This document shows, in pieces, positions 7,139 through 15,057 of a DNA stretch of 17,063 nucleotides. Position 1 is the first letter of the stretch, and every line of letters begins with the position of its first letter. The position numbers and the translations under genes were made by a program. Origin of the DNA: JAKACA01 sp050010115 (GTDB lineage Bacteria > Actinomycetota > Acidimicrobiia > Acidimicrobiales > Bog-793); the NCBI GenBank assembly GCA_050010115.1, contig JBEKLQ010000091.1, positions 1 through 17,063 on the forward strand. The letters run 5' to 3'. Under the pieces are notes generated by a model. It made no database searches and was not told the DNA's origin. It saw nothing but the letters and a program-made list of their open reading frames with translations.

Positions 7139-7222
7139 GTGCGGAAGCGGAGTTGCTCAGGTGCAGCTCAGGTTGGGCCAGCAGTGGACCGTTCGCGCCA
7201 ACAGGCCGGATGGCGGCGATGA
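7139..7222 (+). CDS. Possible 27-residue leader peptide coupled to pilB
   Basis: GTG at 7139 opens a 27-codon frame (MRKRSCSGAAQVG...) that ends in a TGA at 7220-7222. This overlaps the pilB ATG at 7219-7221 as ATGA. It follows the strong ribosome binding site, whereas pilB itself has no good one, so ribosomes finishing this ORF could re-initiate on pilB. The peptide is basic, has one cysteine and matches no family I know. It could equally be a chance frame, with pilB starting at TTG 7153. Conservation of the overlap would decide. Confidence 0.35.
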   Translation: MRKRSCSGAAQVGPAVDRSRQQAGWRR

Positions 7223-9975
7223 GCACGACCGAGCAAGCAAGGGGTGGCCGCGTGGCGCCATCCAAGACAGAGATCGATGAAGCGCGGGCCCTCTCGAGAG
7301 AGGTCGGCCTCGAGTACGTAGACCTCGACCGGTACCCCTTGAACGCTGCTGCTGCCTCCCTGCTCCCCGAGCAGCTCGCCCGCCGGCACCACGCTCTGGC
7401 TGTCGGGTGGAAGTACGGGACGCCCGTTGTCGCTGTGGCGGCGCCGGACAACGTCCTCGGCATGGACGACGTCCGCACCGTCGTGGGCCGCGACATCCAC
7501 GCTGTGGTCGCATGCGGCTCCCAGATCGACGCCTACATCGAACGGATGTACAACCAGAGCTCCGGACCGGTGAGCGCGAGGGCCGCTGCCCCCGAAGCAC
7601 CCCCTGAGGTCGCCGCTCCGACGGCGCCCGCCCCGGAGGCGCCCGCGGCTGCAGCGCCTCCGCCGGCGCCCGCTCACGCCCCCGCTCACGCCCCCGCGGC
7701 TGCACCAGCTCCGCCGAAGGCGGCCGCAACACCACCTCCGCCACCTCCGCCGCCAGCGCCTGCACCGGCTGTACCGGTTCTGCTGTCTCCGCCGGAAGCA
7801 GCAGCTGCGCCCACTCCCGCACCGCCGGCTCCAACGGCGGCCGAAGCTGCAGCTCCCCCTGCTCCGCCTGCGGCTGAGACGGCACCGGCTCCAGTTACCA
7901 ACGCTCCTGCTGCAGAGGCTGCCACCGCAGAGGCTGCCGCAGACGCTGCTGCTGCAGAGGCTGCCGCTAAAGAGGCTGCTGCAGACGCCACTGCGGAGGC
8001 TGCCGCTGCAGACGCTGCTGCTGCAGCCGCCGTTGCTGCTGCCGAGGCTGCTGTTGCGCTCGCCCCTGCGTCGCCTGCGGCGGCGCCGGCGCCTGCGACT
8101 CGATCGTTCCAAACAGCGGCCACAGCTCCGCCGCCGCCCGCTCCCCCAGCCCCCAACGCCGGCGGCGGAGCGAAGACGGATCGCCCACCGAACTTCCTGC
8201 CCGACGACGATGCCGCCGAGCCGGTCAGGAGGGATGCTCCCCTCGCCCGGGAAGCCGACGAGCGCGGCGGCAAGCCAAGCGACGAGCCGGCGCTCGCCAA
8301 AGTCCTCCTCGAATCCGGCCAAGTCACGCCGGAGGAGATGCAAGCGGCGCTGCGGGAGGCGTCTGCCACCGGCCGCAAGCTCGGCGAGATCTTGTCCGAG
8401 CTCGGACTGGTCACCGAGGAGGACCTCATCCGGGCGATGGCCGAAGAGGTCGGACTCGAGTTCATCGACCTCAACGAGTTCACCATCGACCTGAAAGCCC
8501 TCCAGTCGATCCCTGAAGCGATGGCGCGGCGCCACCAGGTCATCGCGATCGGCTACCGCAACGGCGTCCCGATCATCGCCATGGCGAACCCGTCGAACGT
8601 GTTCGCCATGGACGATCTCCGCACGGTGCTCGGGCGGGACATCGTCACCGTCGTCTCGAGCCCCCGCCAGATCAACGACTACGTCACCCGGATGTACCGC
8701 CACGACAAGGAGGCGTCCGAGGCTGCCACGAAGGCAGCCCAGAACCAGACTCAACTGGACACCGCAACCGAGAAGCTCGAGCTCACCGACCTCCACGCGG
8801 TCGTCGAAGACGCGCCGATCGTCAAGTACGTCAACTTGATCCTCCGCCAGGCGTTGCAGGAAAGAGCCTCCGACGTCCACATCGAGCCGAGCGCGGACGA
8901 CCTGCGGATCCGGTTCCGTATTGACGGCGTGCTCCACGACATCACGCGATCGCCCAAGGCCATTCAGGGTGGCGTGACGACCCGGCTCAAGGTCATGGCG
9001 AACCTCGACATCGCCGAGCACCGCCTGCCCCAGGACGGACGCATCTCGCTCAACGCCGGCAACCGCGCCATCGACTTGCGAGTCGCGACGCTCCCGACGG
9101 TGCACGGCGAGAAGGTCGTGATGCGGATCCTCGACAAGTCGAACGCGATGATGGACTTGGGAGACTTGGGTTTCCTGCCGGAGGTCGAAACTCGGTACAA
9201 GGAGTCGTACCGCAAGCCCTACGGCACGATCCTCGTCACCGGCCCGACAGGCTCAGGCAAGTCCACCACGCTCTACGCGACCCTCAACGTGCTGAACGTG
9301 GCCGAGCGGAACCTCATCACGGTCGAGGACCCGGTTGAGTACCAGCTTCCCGGCGTGAACCAGGTGCAGGTGAACCCCAAGGCCGGGCTCACCTTCGCGA
9401 GCGCCCTTCGTTCGATCCTGCGATCCGACCCGGACATCATCCTGGTCGGTGAGATCCGGGACACGGAGACCGCTGTCATCGCCATCGAGGCCGCCCTCAC
9501 CGGTCACCTGGTGTTGTCCAGCCTCCACACGAACGACGCAGCGGGTACGCCGATGCGTCTCATCGAGATGGGCGTCGAGCCGTTTCTCGTCGCATCCGCC
9601 CTGGACTGCGTCGTCGCCCAGCGTCTGGCACGACAGCTCTGTGAGAACTGCAACGAACCGCACAACCCCACACCGGAGGAGCTCGCCGTCTTCGGATGGG
9701 ACGATGCCGACACACCACCGCAGGGTAGGCCGAGGTTCCGCAAGGCGGTGGGCTGCCAGGCCTGCAGCCGGACCGGCTACCGGGGCCGCATCGCGCTCCA
9801 CGAGTTGCTGATAGTCACCGAAGAAATCGAGAAAGCCGTTATCCACGGAACCTCGGCCGACGACATCGACCGTGTCGCCATCGAGCAAGGCACCGTGCCG
9901 CTCCGTCACGACGGTCTCCGCAAAGCCGCGCTCGGACTCACGAGCCTCGAGGAAGTCATCCGGGTGGTCGCATGA
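7219..9975 (+). CDS. pilB: Type IV pilus extension ATPase PilB with two MshEN-like domains and long Ala/Pro linker
   Basis: Hexameric motor powering pilus assembly; 918 residues from this ATG, far above the usual 560-580. Residues 17-113 look like an MshEN domain lacking its first helices. Residues 115-354 are a low-complexity linker of Ala, Pro and Glu blocks. A second, fuller MshEN domain (355-495) has RKLGEILSELGL from R386, the part resembling the c-di-GMP-binding motif. The motor follows: Walker A GPTGSGKS (675-682), Asp box with E703/D704, Walker B DIILVGE (739-745) and a zinc-binding tetracysteine C808/C811 and C846/C849 typical of PilB/GspE. The start is uncertain: TTG 7153 or ATG 7210 would add 22 or 3 residues, and 7219 is favoured by the ATGA overlap with the leader ORF. 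Its stop overlaps the next gene as ATGA. Confidence 0.93.
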   Translation: MSTTEQARGGRVAPSKTEIDEARALSREVGLEYVDLDRYPLNAAAASLLPEQLARRHHALAVGWKYGTPVVAVAAPDNVLGMDDVRTVVGRDIHAVVACGSQIDAYIERMYNQSSGPVSARAAAPEAPPEVAAPTAPAPEAPAAAAPPPAPAHAPAHAPAAAPAPPKAAATPPPPPPPPAPAPAVPVLLSPPEAAAAPTPAPPAPTAAEAAAPPAPPAAETAPAPVTNAPAAEAATAEAAADAAAAEAAAKEAAADATAEAAAADAAAAAAVAAAEAAVALAPASPAAAPAPATRSFQTAATAPPPPAPPAPNAGGGAKTDRPPNFLPDDDAAEPVRRDAPLAREADERGGKPSDEPALAKVLLESGQVTPEEMQAALREASATGRKLGEILSELGLVTEEDLIRAMAEEVGLEFIDLNEFTIDLKALQSIPEAMARRHQVIAIGYRNGVPIIAMANPSNVFAMDDLRTVLGRDIVTVVSSPRQINDYVTRMYRHDKEASEAATKAAQNQTQLDTATEKLELTDLHAVVEDAPIVKYVNLILRQALQERASDVHIEPSADDLRIRFRIDGVLHDITRSPKAIQGGVTTRLKVMANLDIAEHRLPQDGRISLNAGNRAIDLRVATLPTVHGEKVVMRILDKSNAMMDLGDLGFLPEVETRYKESYRKPYGTILVTGPTGSGKSTTLYATLNVLNVAERNLITVEDPVEYQLPGVNQVQVNPKAGLTFASALRSILRSDPDIILVGEIRDTETAVIAIEAALTGHLVLSSLHTNDAAGTPMRLIEMGVEPFLVASALDCVVAQRLARQLCENCNEPHNPTPEELAVFGWDDADTPPQGRPRFRKAVGCQACSRTGYRGRIALHELLIVTEEIEKAVIHGTSADDIDRVAIEQGTVPLRHDGLRKAALGLTSLEEVIRVVA

Positions 9976-11903
9976 GCGTTACTGGAAGTCGTCCCGCATC
10001 CGACTGGTCTCGCCGCCTTGTCGCGGCGCTGATCGAACAGGGCCTCATCGCCGCCGACGTCGGCGAGAACTCTTTGGCAGAAGCTGCCGAGCAAGGACGG
10101 CCTGTCTCGGCGATCCTGACCCGGCGCTCGCAGGTCGACCCTCGGGTCGCCCTCAACGAGCTGTCGAAGCTGTCGGGCATCGCAGCGGTCGACATCTTCG
10201 AGGACCGTCCGATGGGCGAGGCGTTCAAGCTTGTGCCGGAGATGCTGGCTCGCGAGATCGGAGCCATCGGATACCGGATCGAGGCAGACCGACTCACACT
10301 GGCATGCGCCGAACCGCTCGACAACGACGAGATGCGGCGGCTGTCCGACTTCCTCGAGCGTGAGGTCGCCGGTTGCCTGCTCGCCGATCCATCGGGCATC
10401 GAGCGAATCATGGATGCCGTGTACCCGCGCCTCGGCTCCCAGGGAGCCGGCACGCCCGCCGGCGCCGCGCCGGCCGGCGACGGGCGAGGATCCAGCCGGC
10501 CCGGCGCGACCGACACGCAGTCAGCTGGCTACGCGCACCCCGCTGGCGCCCACGACACGGCTCCTACTGCCGTGGTCGCCCAGGCGGCAGGCACGGCACT
10601 ACCTCCGCCTCCCCCACCCTCTGCGATGAGCGCGCCGCCACCGCCACCTCCGCCACCGTCTCAACCTGGACCGGGACCCGGCTACGGAGCGCCTCCGCCT
10701 CCACCACCTCCCCCGCCCGGTGGCATGCCCGCCCCGAGTCGCTCGCCTGCGTTGGTCGCTGCGGTCGCCGACGGTATGGGCGACATGGACGCCCTGGGCT
10801 TCGGTTCTCCCGGGCAGTTCGGTTCCCCATCCGGCGTCCCGTCACTCGACCTCGACGACCTCTTGACCTACGCCGTCGAGAACGGGGCATCAGACCTGCA
10901 CCTCGCGAACCAGCTCCCACCGTGCATCCGCGTCGACGGTTCGCTCCGTCCGATCGAGGGGCTGCCTCGAGTGGACAACGAGCAGATCCGGGAGATGATC
11001 TACCGGATTCTCACGCAGAACTTCCGGGAGCGCTTTGAGGCGACAAAGGAGCTCGACGCGTCGCACATGATCCACGGCGTCGGCCGTTTCCGTGTGAACG
11101 TGTTCCAGCAGCGAGGCTCCGTCGGCGCAGTCCTCCGCGCGATTCCCCACGAGATCCCGGCGTTCGACTCGCTCGGCCTGCCCGATGTTGTGGCATCGTT
11201 CGCCGAGCTGCGACGCGGGCTCGTGCTCGTGACAGGCCCGACGGGCTCGGGCAAATCGACGAGCCTCGCGTCACTGGTGAACATCATCAACCGGACGAAG
11301 CCGCTGCACATCATGACGGTCGAAGACCCGATCGAGTTCCTGCACACACACCAGCGGGCGATCGTCAACCAACGTGAAGTCGGGTCGGACACGGAGTCGT
11401 TCTCCGAAGCCCTCCGCCACGTCCTGCGGCAGGACCCCGACGTGATCCTCGTCGGTGAGATGCGAGACATCGAGACGATCGCCACAGCTCTCACCGCTGC
11501 CGAGACCGGTCACCTTGTGTTCGCCACCCTCCACACCCAGGATGCACCGCAGACGATCGATCGCATCATCGACGTGTTCCCAACCTCCCAGCAGGACCAG
11601 GTGCGCATCCAGCTCGCTGGATCGCTCGAAGCGGTGGTCACCCAGCAGCTCATCATCAGCTCGACCGGTCTCGGACGTGTCCCGGTCTCCGAAGTGATGA
11701 TCTGCACGCCGGCTATCCGCAACCTGGTCCGCTCCGCCAAGACGCACCAGATCTACTCTCTGATGCAGACCGGCGGAGCGCAGGGGATGCAGACCATGGA
11801 CCAGGGCCTAGCCCGCGCTGTGAAGGCGGGCCGCATCACCGAGGCAGTGGCGTTCGACCGTTGCCACGACCCCTCCGAACTTCGGGATCACTTGAAGGGC
11901 TGA
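9972..11903 (+). CDS. pilT: Pilus retraction ATPase PilT with extra N-terminal MshEN-like region and polyproline linker
   Basis: A 643-residue protein whose last 355 residues form a complete PilT. These include Walker A GPTGSGKS (422-429, K428), the Asp box TVEDPIE, Walker B DVILVGE (490-496), the His box HLVFATLHT and the AIRNLVR motif (581-587) needed for retraction. Residues about 13-153 resemble a degenerate MshEN domain; the Arg/Gly positions of the c-di-GMP motif are poorly kept. Residues 154-288 are a Pro/Gly/Ala-rich linker with runs of six to nine prolines between about 212 and 246. Ordinary PilT is about 350 residues and starts directly at its PAS-like domain, so this is an N-terminal fusion. 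It starts by ATGA overlap with pilB, so translation is coupled. A second, simpler PilT-like gene lies at 5018. Confidence 0.93.
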   Translation: MSVTGSRPASDWSRRLVAALIEQGLIAADVGENSLAEAAEQGRPVSAILTRRSQVDPRVALNELSKLSGIAAVDIFEDRPMGEAFKLVPEMLAREIGAIGYRIEADRLTLACAEPLDNDEMRRLSDFLEREVAGCLLADPSGIERIMDAVYPRLGSQGAGTPAGAAPAGDGRGSSRPGATDTQSAGYAHPAGAHDTAPTAVVAQAAGTALPPPPPPSAMSAPPPPPPPPSQPGPGPGYGAPPPPPPPPPGGMPAPSRSPALVAAVADGMGDMDALGFGSPGQFGSPSGVPSLDLDDLLTYAVENGASDLHLANQLPPCIRVDGSLRPIEGLPRVDNEQIREMIYRILTQNFRERFEATKELDASHMIHGVGRFRVNVFQQRGSVGAVLRAIPHEIPAFDSLGLPDVVASFAELRRGLVLVTGPTGSGKSTSLASLVNIINRTKPLHIMTVEDPIEFLHTHQRAIVNQREVGSDTESFSEALRHVLRQDPDVILVGEMRDIETIATALTAAETGHLVFATLHTQDAPQTIDRIIDVFPTSQQDQVRIQLAGSLEAVVTQQLIISSTGLGRVPVSEVMICTPAIRNLVRSAKTHQIYSLMQTGGAQGMQTMDQGLARAVKAGRITEAVAFDRCHDPSELRDHLKG

Positions 11904-11933
11904 GAGCCCTCCCTCTAGCAAAAGGCCGGCTGA

Positions 11934-13178
11934 ATGGCATCTACAACGTTCGACTACAAGGTCCGCGATCGCGACGGGCGCCTGGTGTCGGGCCAGCTCG
12001 ACGGGGACAACCTTGCGTTGGTCGCCGCCAAGCTGCGCGACATGGGGTTCGCTCCCGTCGAGATCAAGCCGGTCCAGGGCGTCAACCTCAGGTCCGAGAT
12101 CAACATCCCGGGGCTGAGCGACCGCGTGAAGTTGAAGGAAGTCGCGCTCATGAGCCGGCAGCTGGCGACCATGGTCTCATCGGGCCTGACGTTGGTGCGG
12201 GCGCTGGGCGTACTCACCGACCAGATCGAGTCGAAGCCGCTTCGCGAGGCCATGGCACAAGTGCGGAGCGACGTCGAGCAGGGCACGCTGCTCTCGGCGG
12301 CGCTCGAGAAGCTCCCGAAGATCTTCCCTCCGCTGTACATCTCGATGGTCAAAGCAGGTGAGGTCGGCGGTTCGCTCGACCTCGTCCTCCTGAAGCTCTC
12401 GACGACCCTGGAGAAGCAGGTTGAGCTTCGATCCAAGGTGCGCTCCGCTATGTCGTACCCGGCCATCGTGATGTGCCTGGTCGTGCTCATCGTGAGCGCC
12501 CTCATGATCTTCGTCGTGCCGATCTTCAAGAAACTGTTCGCGTCGCTCGGGGCCAAGCTCCCGGTCCCGACGCAAATTGTCATCGACGTCTCCAACATCC
12601 TCGCGAGCGTCTACCTGCTCGTCGTGGTCGCGGCCATCATCATCATCATCGTTGCGTTCCGGAAGTGGATCTCCACGCCCGGTGGTCGCCAGACCTGGGA
12701 CCGCTTCAAGCTCCGCCCACCGATATTCGGGCCACTCGTCCACAAGGTCGCGCTGACGCGGTTCACCAGCACGCTCTCCTCGCTCCTCACATCGGGCGTC
12801 CCGATCATCGAGGCGCTCGACATCGTCGCCAACAACTCGGGCAACCAGATCGTGGCTGATGCGGTGCGGGGTGCCCAGGACGGCGTCCGGCAGGGCCAGA
12901 GCCTGTCGTCCACCCTGGCGCAGTACGACGTGATGCCGGTGATGGTGACGCAGATGATCGAGACCGGCGAGGAGTCAGGTGCACTGGACGCCATGCTCGA
13001 GAAGGTCGCTGAGTTCTATGACAACGAGGTGAGTAGCACCATCGCCAGCTTGACGTCGGTGCTCGAGCCGTTGCTCATCGTCACGATGGGCGTCTGCATC
13101 GGTTTCATCGTCATCTCGATGTACCTGCCGATGTTCAACATCTACACCATCATCCAGAACAAGGGCAGTAGCGCTTAA
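11934..13178 (+). CDS. pilC: Type IV pilus inner-membrane platform protein PilC
   Basis: Platform protein that couples rotation of the PilB/PilT hexamer to insertion or removal of pilin subunits. It has 414 residues, typical for the family. The N-terminal strand-rich domain (5-50) has FDYKVRDRDGRLVSGQL. Two type II secretion F domains follow, at about 68-190 and 265-390. The characteristic MSRQLATMVSSGLTLVRAL and the paired TRFTSTLSSLLTSGVPIIEAL motifs are clear, as are GEVGGSLD and GEESGALD. Three membrane segments are visible (about 178-198, 220-243 and 378-402). The ATG at 11934 has AAAGG eight bases upstream and sits 30 bases after pilT. A structured 160-base gap follows before pilMN. Confidence 0.96.
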   Translation: MASTTFDYKVRDRDGRLVSGQLDGDNLALVAAKLRDMGFAPVEIKPVQGVNLRSEINIPGLSDRVKLKEVALMSRQLATMVSSGLTLVRALGVLTDQIESKPLREAMAQVRSDVEQGTLLSAALEKLPKIFPPLYISMVKAGEVGGSLDLVLLKLSTTLEKQVELRSKVRSAMSYPAIVMCLVVLIVSALMIFVVPIFKKLFASLGAKLPVPTQIVIDVSNILASVYLLVVVAAIIIIIVAFRKWISTPGGRQTWDRFKLRPPIFGPLVHKVALTRFTSTLSSLLTSGVPIIEALDIVANNSGNQIVADAVRGAQDGVRQGQSLSSTLAQYDVMPVMVTQMIETGEESGALDAMLEKVAEFYDNEVSSTIASLTSVLEPLLIVTMGVCIGFIVISMYLPMFNIYTIIQNKGSSA

Positions 13179-13183
13179 CGTTG

Positions 13184-13223
13184 ACGGAGTTCTCCCATGC
13201 GACGACCGTCGCTGGGACTCCGT
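13184..13223 (+). terminator. Long bulged hairpin just after pilC
   Basis: ACGGAGT pairs with ACTCCGT, CCCA with TGGG, and GCGACG with CGTCGC. The three stems stack with a three-base and a one-base bulge on the left arm only, giving 17 base pairs in 40 bases. It starts six bases after the pilC stop. No T-tract follows, so it could be a partial terminator or attenuator, or an RNA processing or stability element that sets pilC against pilMN-O levels. Confidence 0.5.
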
Positions 13224-13283
13224 GAAGACGGCGTCATAGGACGTCGGGTGAGTAGCATGAAGAGGTTCGTGGGCACCGAGTGA
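13197..13283 (+). CDS. Possible 28-residue ORF between pilC and pilMN
   Basis: ATG at 13197 opens a 28-codon frame (MRRPSLGLREDGVIG...) with GGAG seven bases upstream, ending at TGA 13281-13283, about 58 bases before pilM. The start codon lies inside the long hairpin, so folding and translation would compete. The peptide is basic and unlike anything I know. Chance is a strong alternative in a 160-base gap. Confidence 0.2.
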   Translation: MRRPSLGLREDGVIGRRVSSMKRFVGTE

Positions 13284-13341
13284 CCGACTTCCCCAAGGGG
13301 TGGTTGCAACAAGGTGGCGAGCGAGGAACAGGAGTTAATTG

Positions 13342-15057
13342 ATGGCGCCGAGAGCGTCAAGACAAATCGGTCTTGAGATCAGCAATAGTGCGGTTCGCGT
13401 CGCTGAGATTTCCTTCAGCGGCGGTCGTCCCAAGCTTGTCAACCTCGGTCAGGTGCGCCTGAGCGCCCGTGCGGTCGTGGACGGTGCAATCGCGGACGTG
13501 CCTGCCGTCACCAGTGCGATCACGAAGTGCCTGCAGGAGGGAGGTTTCTCGGCAAAGGGCGTCCACCTGGGCATCGCCGGCCTCCGTGCTATCACGCGCG
13601 AGCTGGACATGCCGCACGTGCCGGATGCCGAGCTCGACGCCGCCGTTCGCCTTCAGGCGCTCGACGTCATCCCGTTCCCTGTGGACAAGACGCTCATGTC
13701 AGCGCGGCCGCTGGAGGAATTCACGAGTCCGGACGGCACGCCCCTTCGCCGGGTCCTGCTCGCGGCGGCGCACCGCGACCTCGTCGACCCGCTGCTCGAA
13801 GCGGTCACGGCGGCGGGACTGACACCCGTCAGCGTCGACCTCACGTCCACCGCAATGATCCGGTCGCTCTATGACCCGGCGACGTCGATGGGTGGCCCCG
13901 AGGCTATCGTGGCGATCGGCGCAGGGCTCACGACCGTCGTGGTGCACGAAGGCGGCGTCCCGCACTTCGTTCGTACGATCGCCGAGGGTGGAGACACCGT
14001 GACTGCCGCCATCGCCGGCGCGTTGGACCTGCCGATCGATGACGCCGAGACCACCAAGCGCAACCTCGACCAGTCGGGACCTCACATCCGGGCCGCCGCG
14101 ACCGCAGCCGCCGAAGCTTCCACGTCGCTCGTGGGCGAGATCCGCAGTTCGATCGAGTACTACTCGACGCTCCCGGGTCGTTCGGAGATCCGCCGCGTCA
14201 CGCTCACCGGTGGGGGCTCCCGGCTTTCAGGCCTGCTCGAGCGCCTCCAACAGAACGTGCGCTCCCAAGTCGTCCGCGGGAGTGCTTTGTCGCGGGTCGA
14301 GACGTCGCTCACCGAAGAGGAGATCGCAAACCGCGACCCGCTGTGCGCCGTCGTGATCGGCCTCGCGCTCCCCGAGCGACCTGGAATCAAGCCGCTCGAT
14401 CTCATGCCACCCGAGATCCTCCAGTCCCGGAAAGCTGCTCGAATGGACCGCCTCGTGATCGGGGTCGCAGCACTGCTGATACTCCTCATGCTCGGGGGGG
14501 CGGCGTTGCGGTACTTCTCGGTGCACAACGCCGAGAACAACGCCGCTCGGCTAAAGACGACGATCGCCAATACCGAGCAGCAAATCACCAAGTACGACGT
14601 CGCCCAGCAAAAGTACGAGCTCGTTACTGCGGACCAGCTGATTCTCACGCCGATCGTCACCTCCGAGGTGTACTGGCCCGACGTGTTGACAAAGATGTCC
14701 AGGTACATGCCCAAGGGTGGCGTGATCACGTCGTTCGCGGGGAACGCAACGCCTCCGGTGGTGACAGTCGGGCCGAATGGTAAACCCGAACCTCCGCCGC
14801 CCCATGCAGCGACTCAGATCGCCTCTGTAGTTGTCTCGGTCTCTGCGACGAACCCTCACGCCAAGCTCCCCAACGGCGGGTACGACTACTTCCAGGCGTG
14901 GACCAACAGCCTTGGGGTCTCGAATGCGTTGCAGCTCACGAACTTCACATCCTTCGCCAAGGATCTCCGCGGCAACGTGACCTACAGCGCGACGTTAGGT
15001 ATCCTCGGCACTATCGAGTCAATCCGTATCGACGAATTTCAGGTGCTCGCCAAATGA
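13342..15057 (+). CDS. pilM: PilM-PilN fusion protein of the pilus alignment complex
   Basis: A single 571-residue chain joins two proteins normally encoded separately. Residues 1-345 are PilM, an FtsA/actin-like ATPase (IGLEISNSAVRVAEI near the start, VAIGAGLTTVVVHEGG, LTGGGSRLSGL at about 288-298). Residues 350-571 are PilN: a cytoplasmic lead KPLDLMPPEI (350-359) equivalent to the PilN 'INLLP' motif that docks in PilM, one membrane segment (371-393), a short coiled coil (about 395-430) and a periplasm-type globular domain. PilN's N-terminus binds PilM in other species, so the fusion makes that contact permanent and fixes 1:1 stoichiometry. The ATG at 13342 has GGAG seven bases upstream; TTG 13339 is a poorer choice. 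The stop overlaps pilO as ATGA. Confidence 0.93.
   Translation: MAPRASRQIGLEISNSAVRVAEISFSGGRPKLVNLGQVRLSARAVVDGAIADVPAVTSAITKCLQEGGFSAKGVHLGIAGLRAITRELDMPHVPDAELDAAVRLQALDVIPFPVDKTLMSARPLEEFTSPDGTPLRRVLLAAAHRDLVDPLLEAVTAAGLTPVSVDLTSTAMIRSLYDPATSMGGPEAIVAIGAGLTTVVVHEGGVPHFVRTIAEGGDTVTAAIAGALDLPIDDAETTKRNLDQSGPHIRAAATAAAEASTSLVGEIRSSIEYYSTLPGRSEIRRVTLTGGGSRLSGLLERLQQNVRSQVVRGSALSRVETSLTEEEIANRDPLCAVVIGLALPERPGIKPLDLMPPEILQSRKAARMDRLVIGVAALLILLMLGGAALRYFSVHNAENNAARLKTTIANTEQQITKYDVAQQKYELVTADQLILTPIVTSEVYWPDVLTKMSRYMPKGGVITSFAGNATPPVVTVGPNGKPEPPPPHAATQIASVVVSVSATNPHAKLPNGGYDYFQAWTNSLGVSNALQLTNFTSFAKDLRGNVTYSATLGILGTIESIRIDEFQVLAK

Noticed and set aside
7153..7218. TTG at 7153 as the pilB start
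   Set aside because: Its spacing from the strong ribosome site is far too long and the added 22 residues look unlike an MshEN domain. It was not fully excluded and is noted in the pilB entry.
7168..9105. A 645-codon open frame on the minus strand
   Set aside because: It is the shadow of pilB, with Arg/Ser-rich content expected from reading the complement of Ala/Pro codons.
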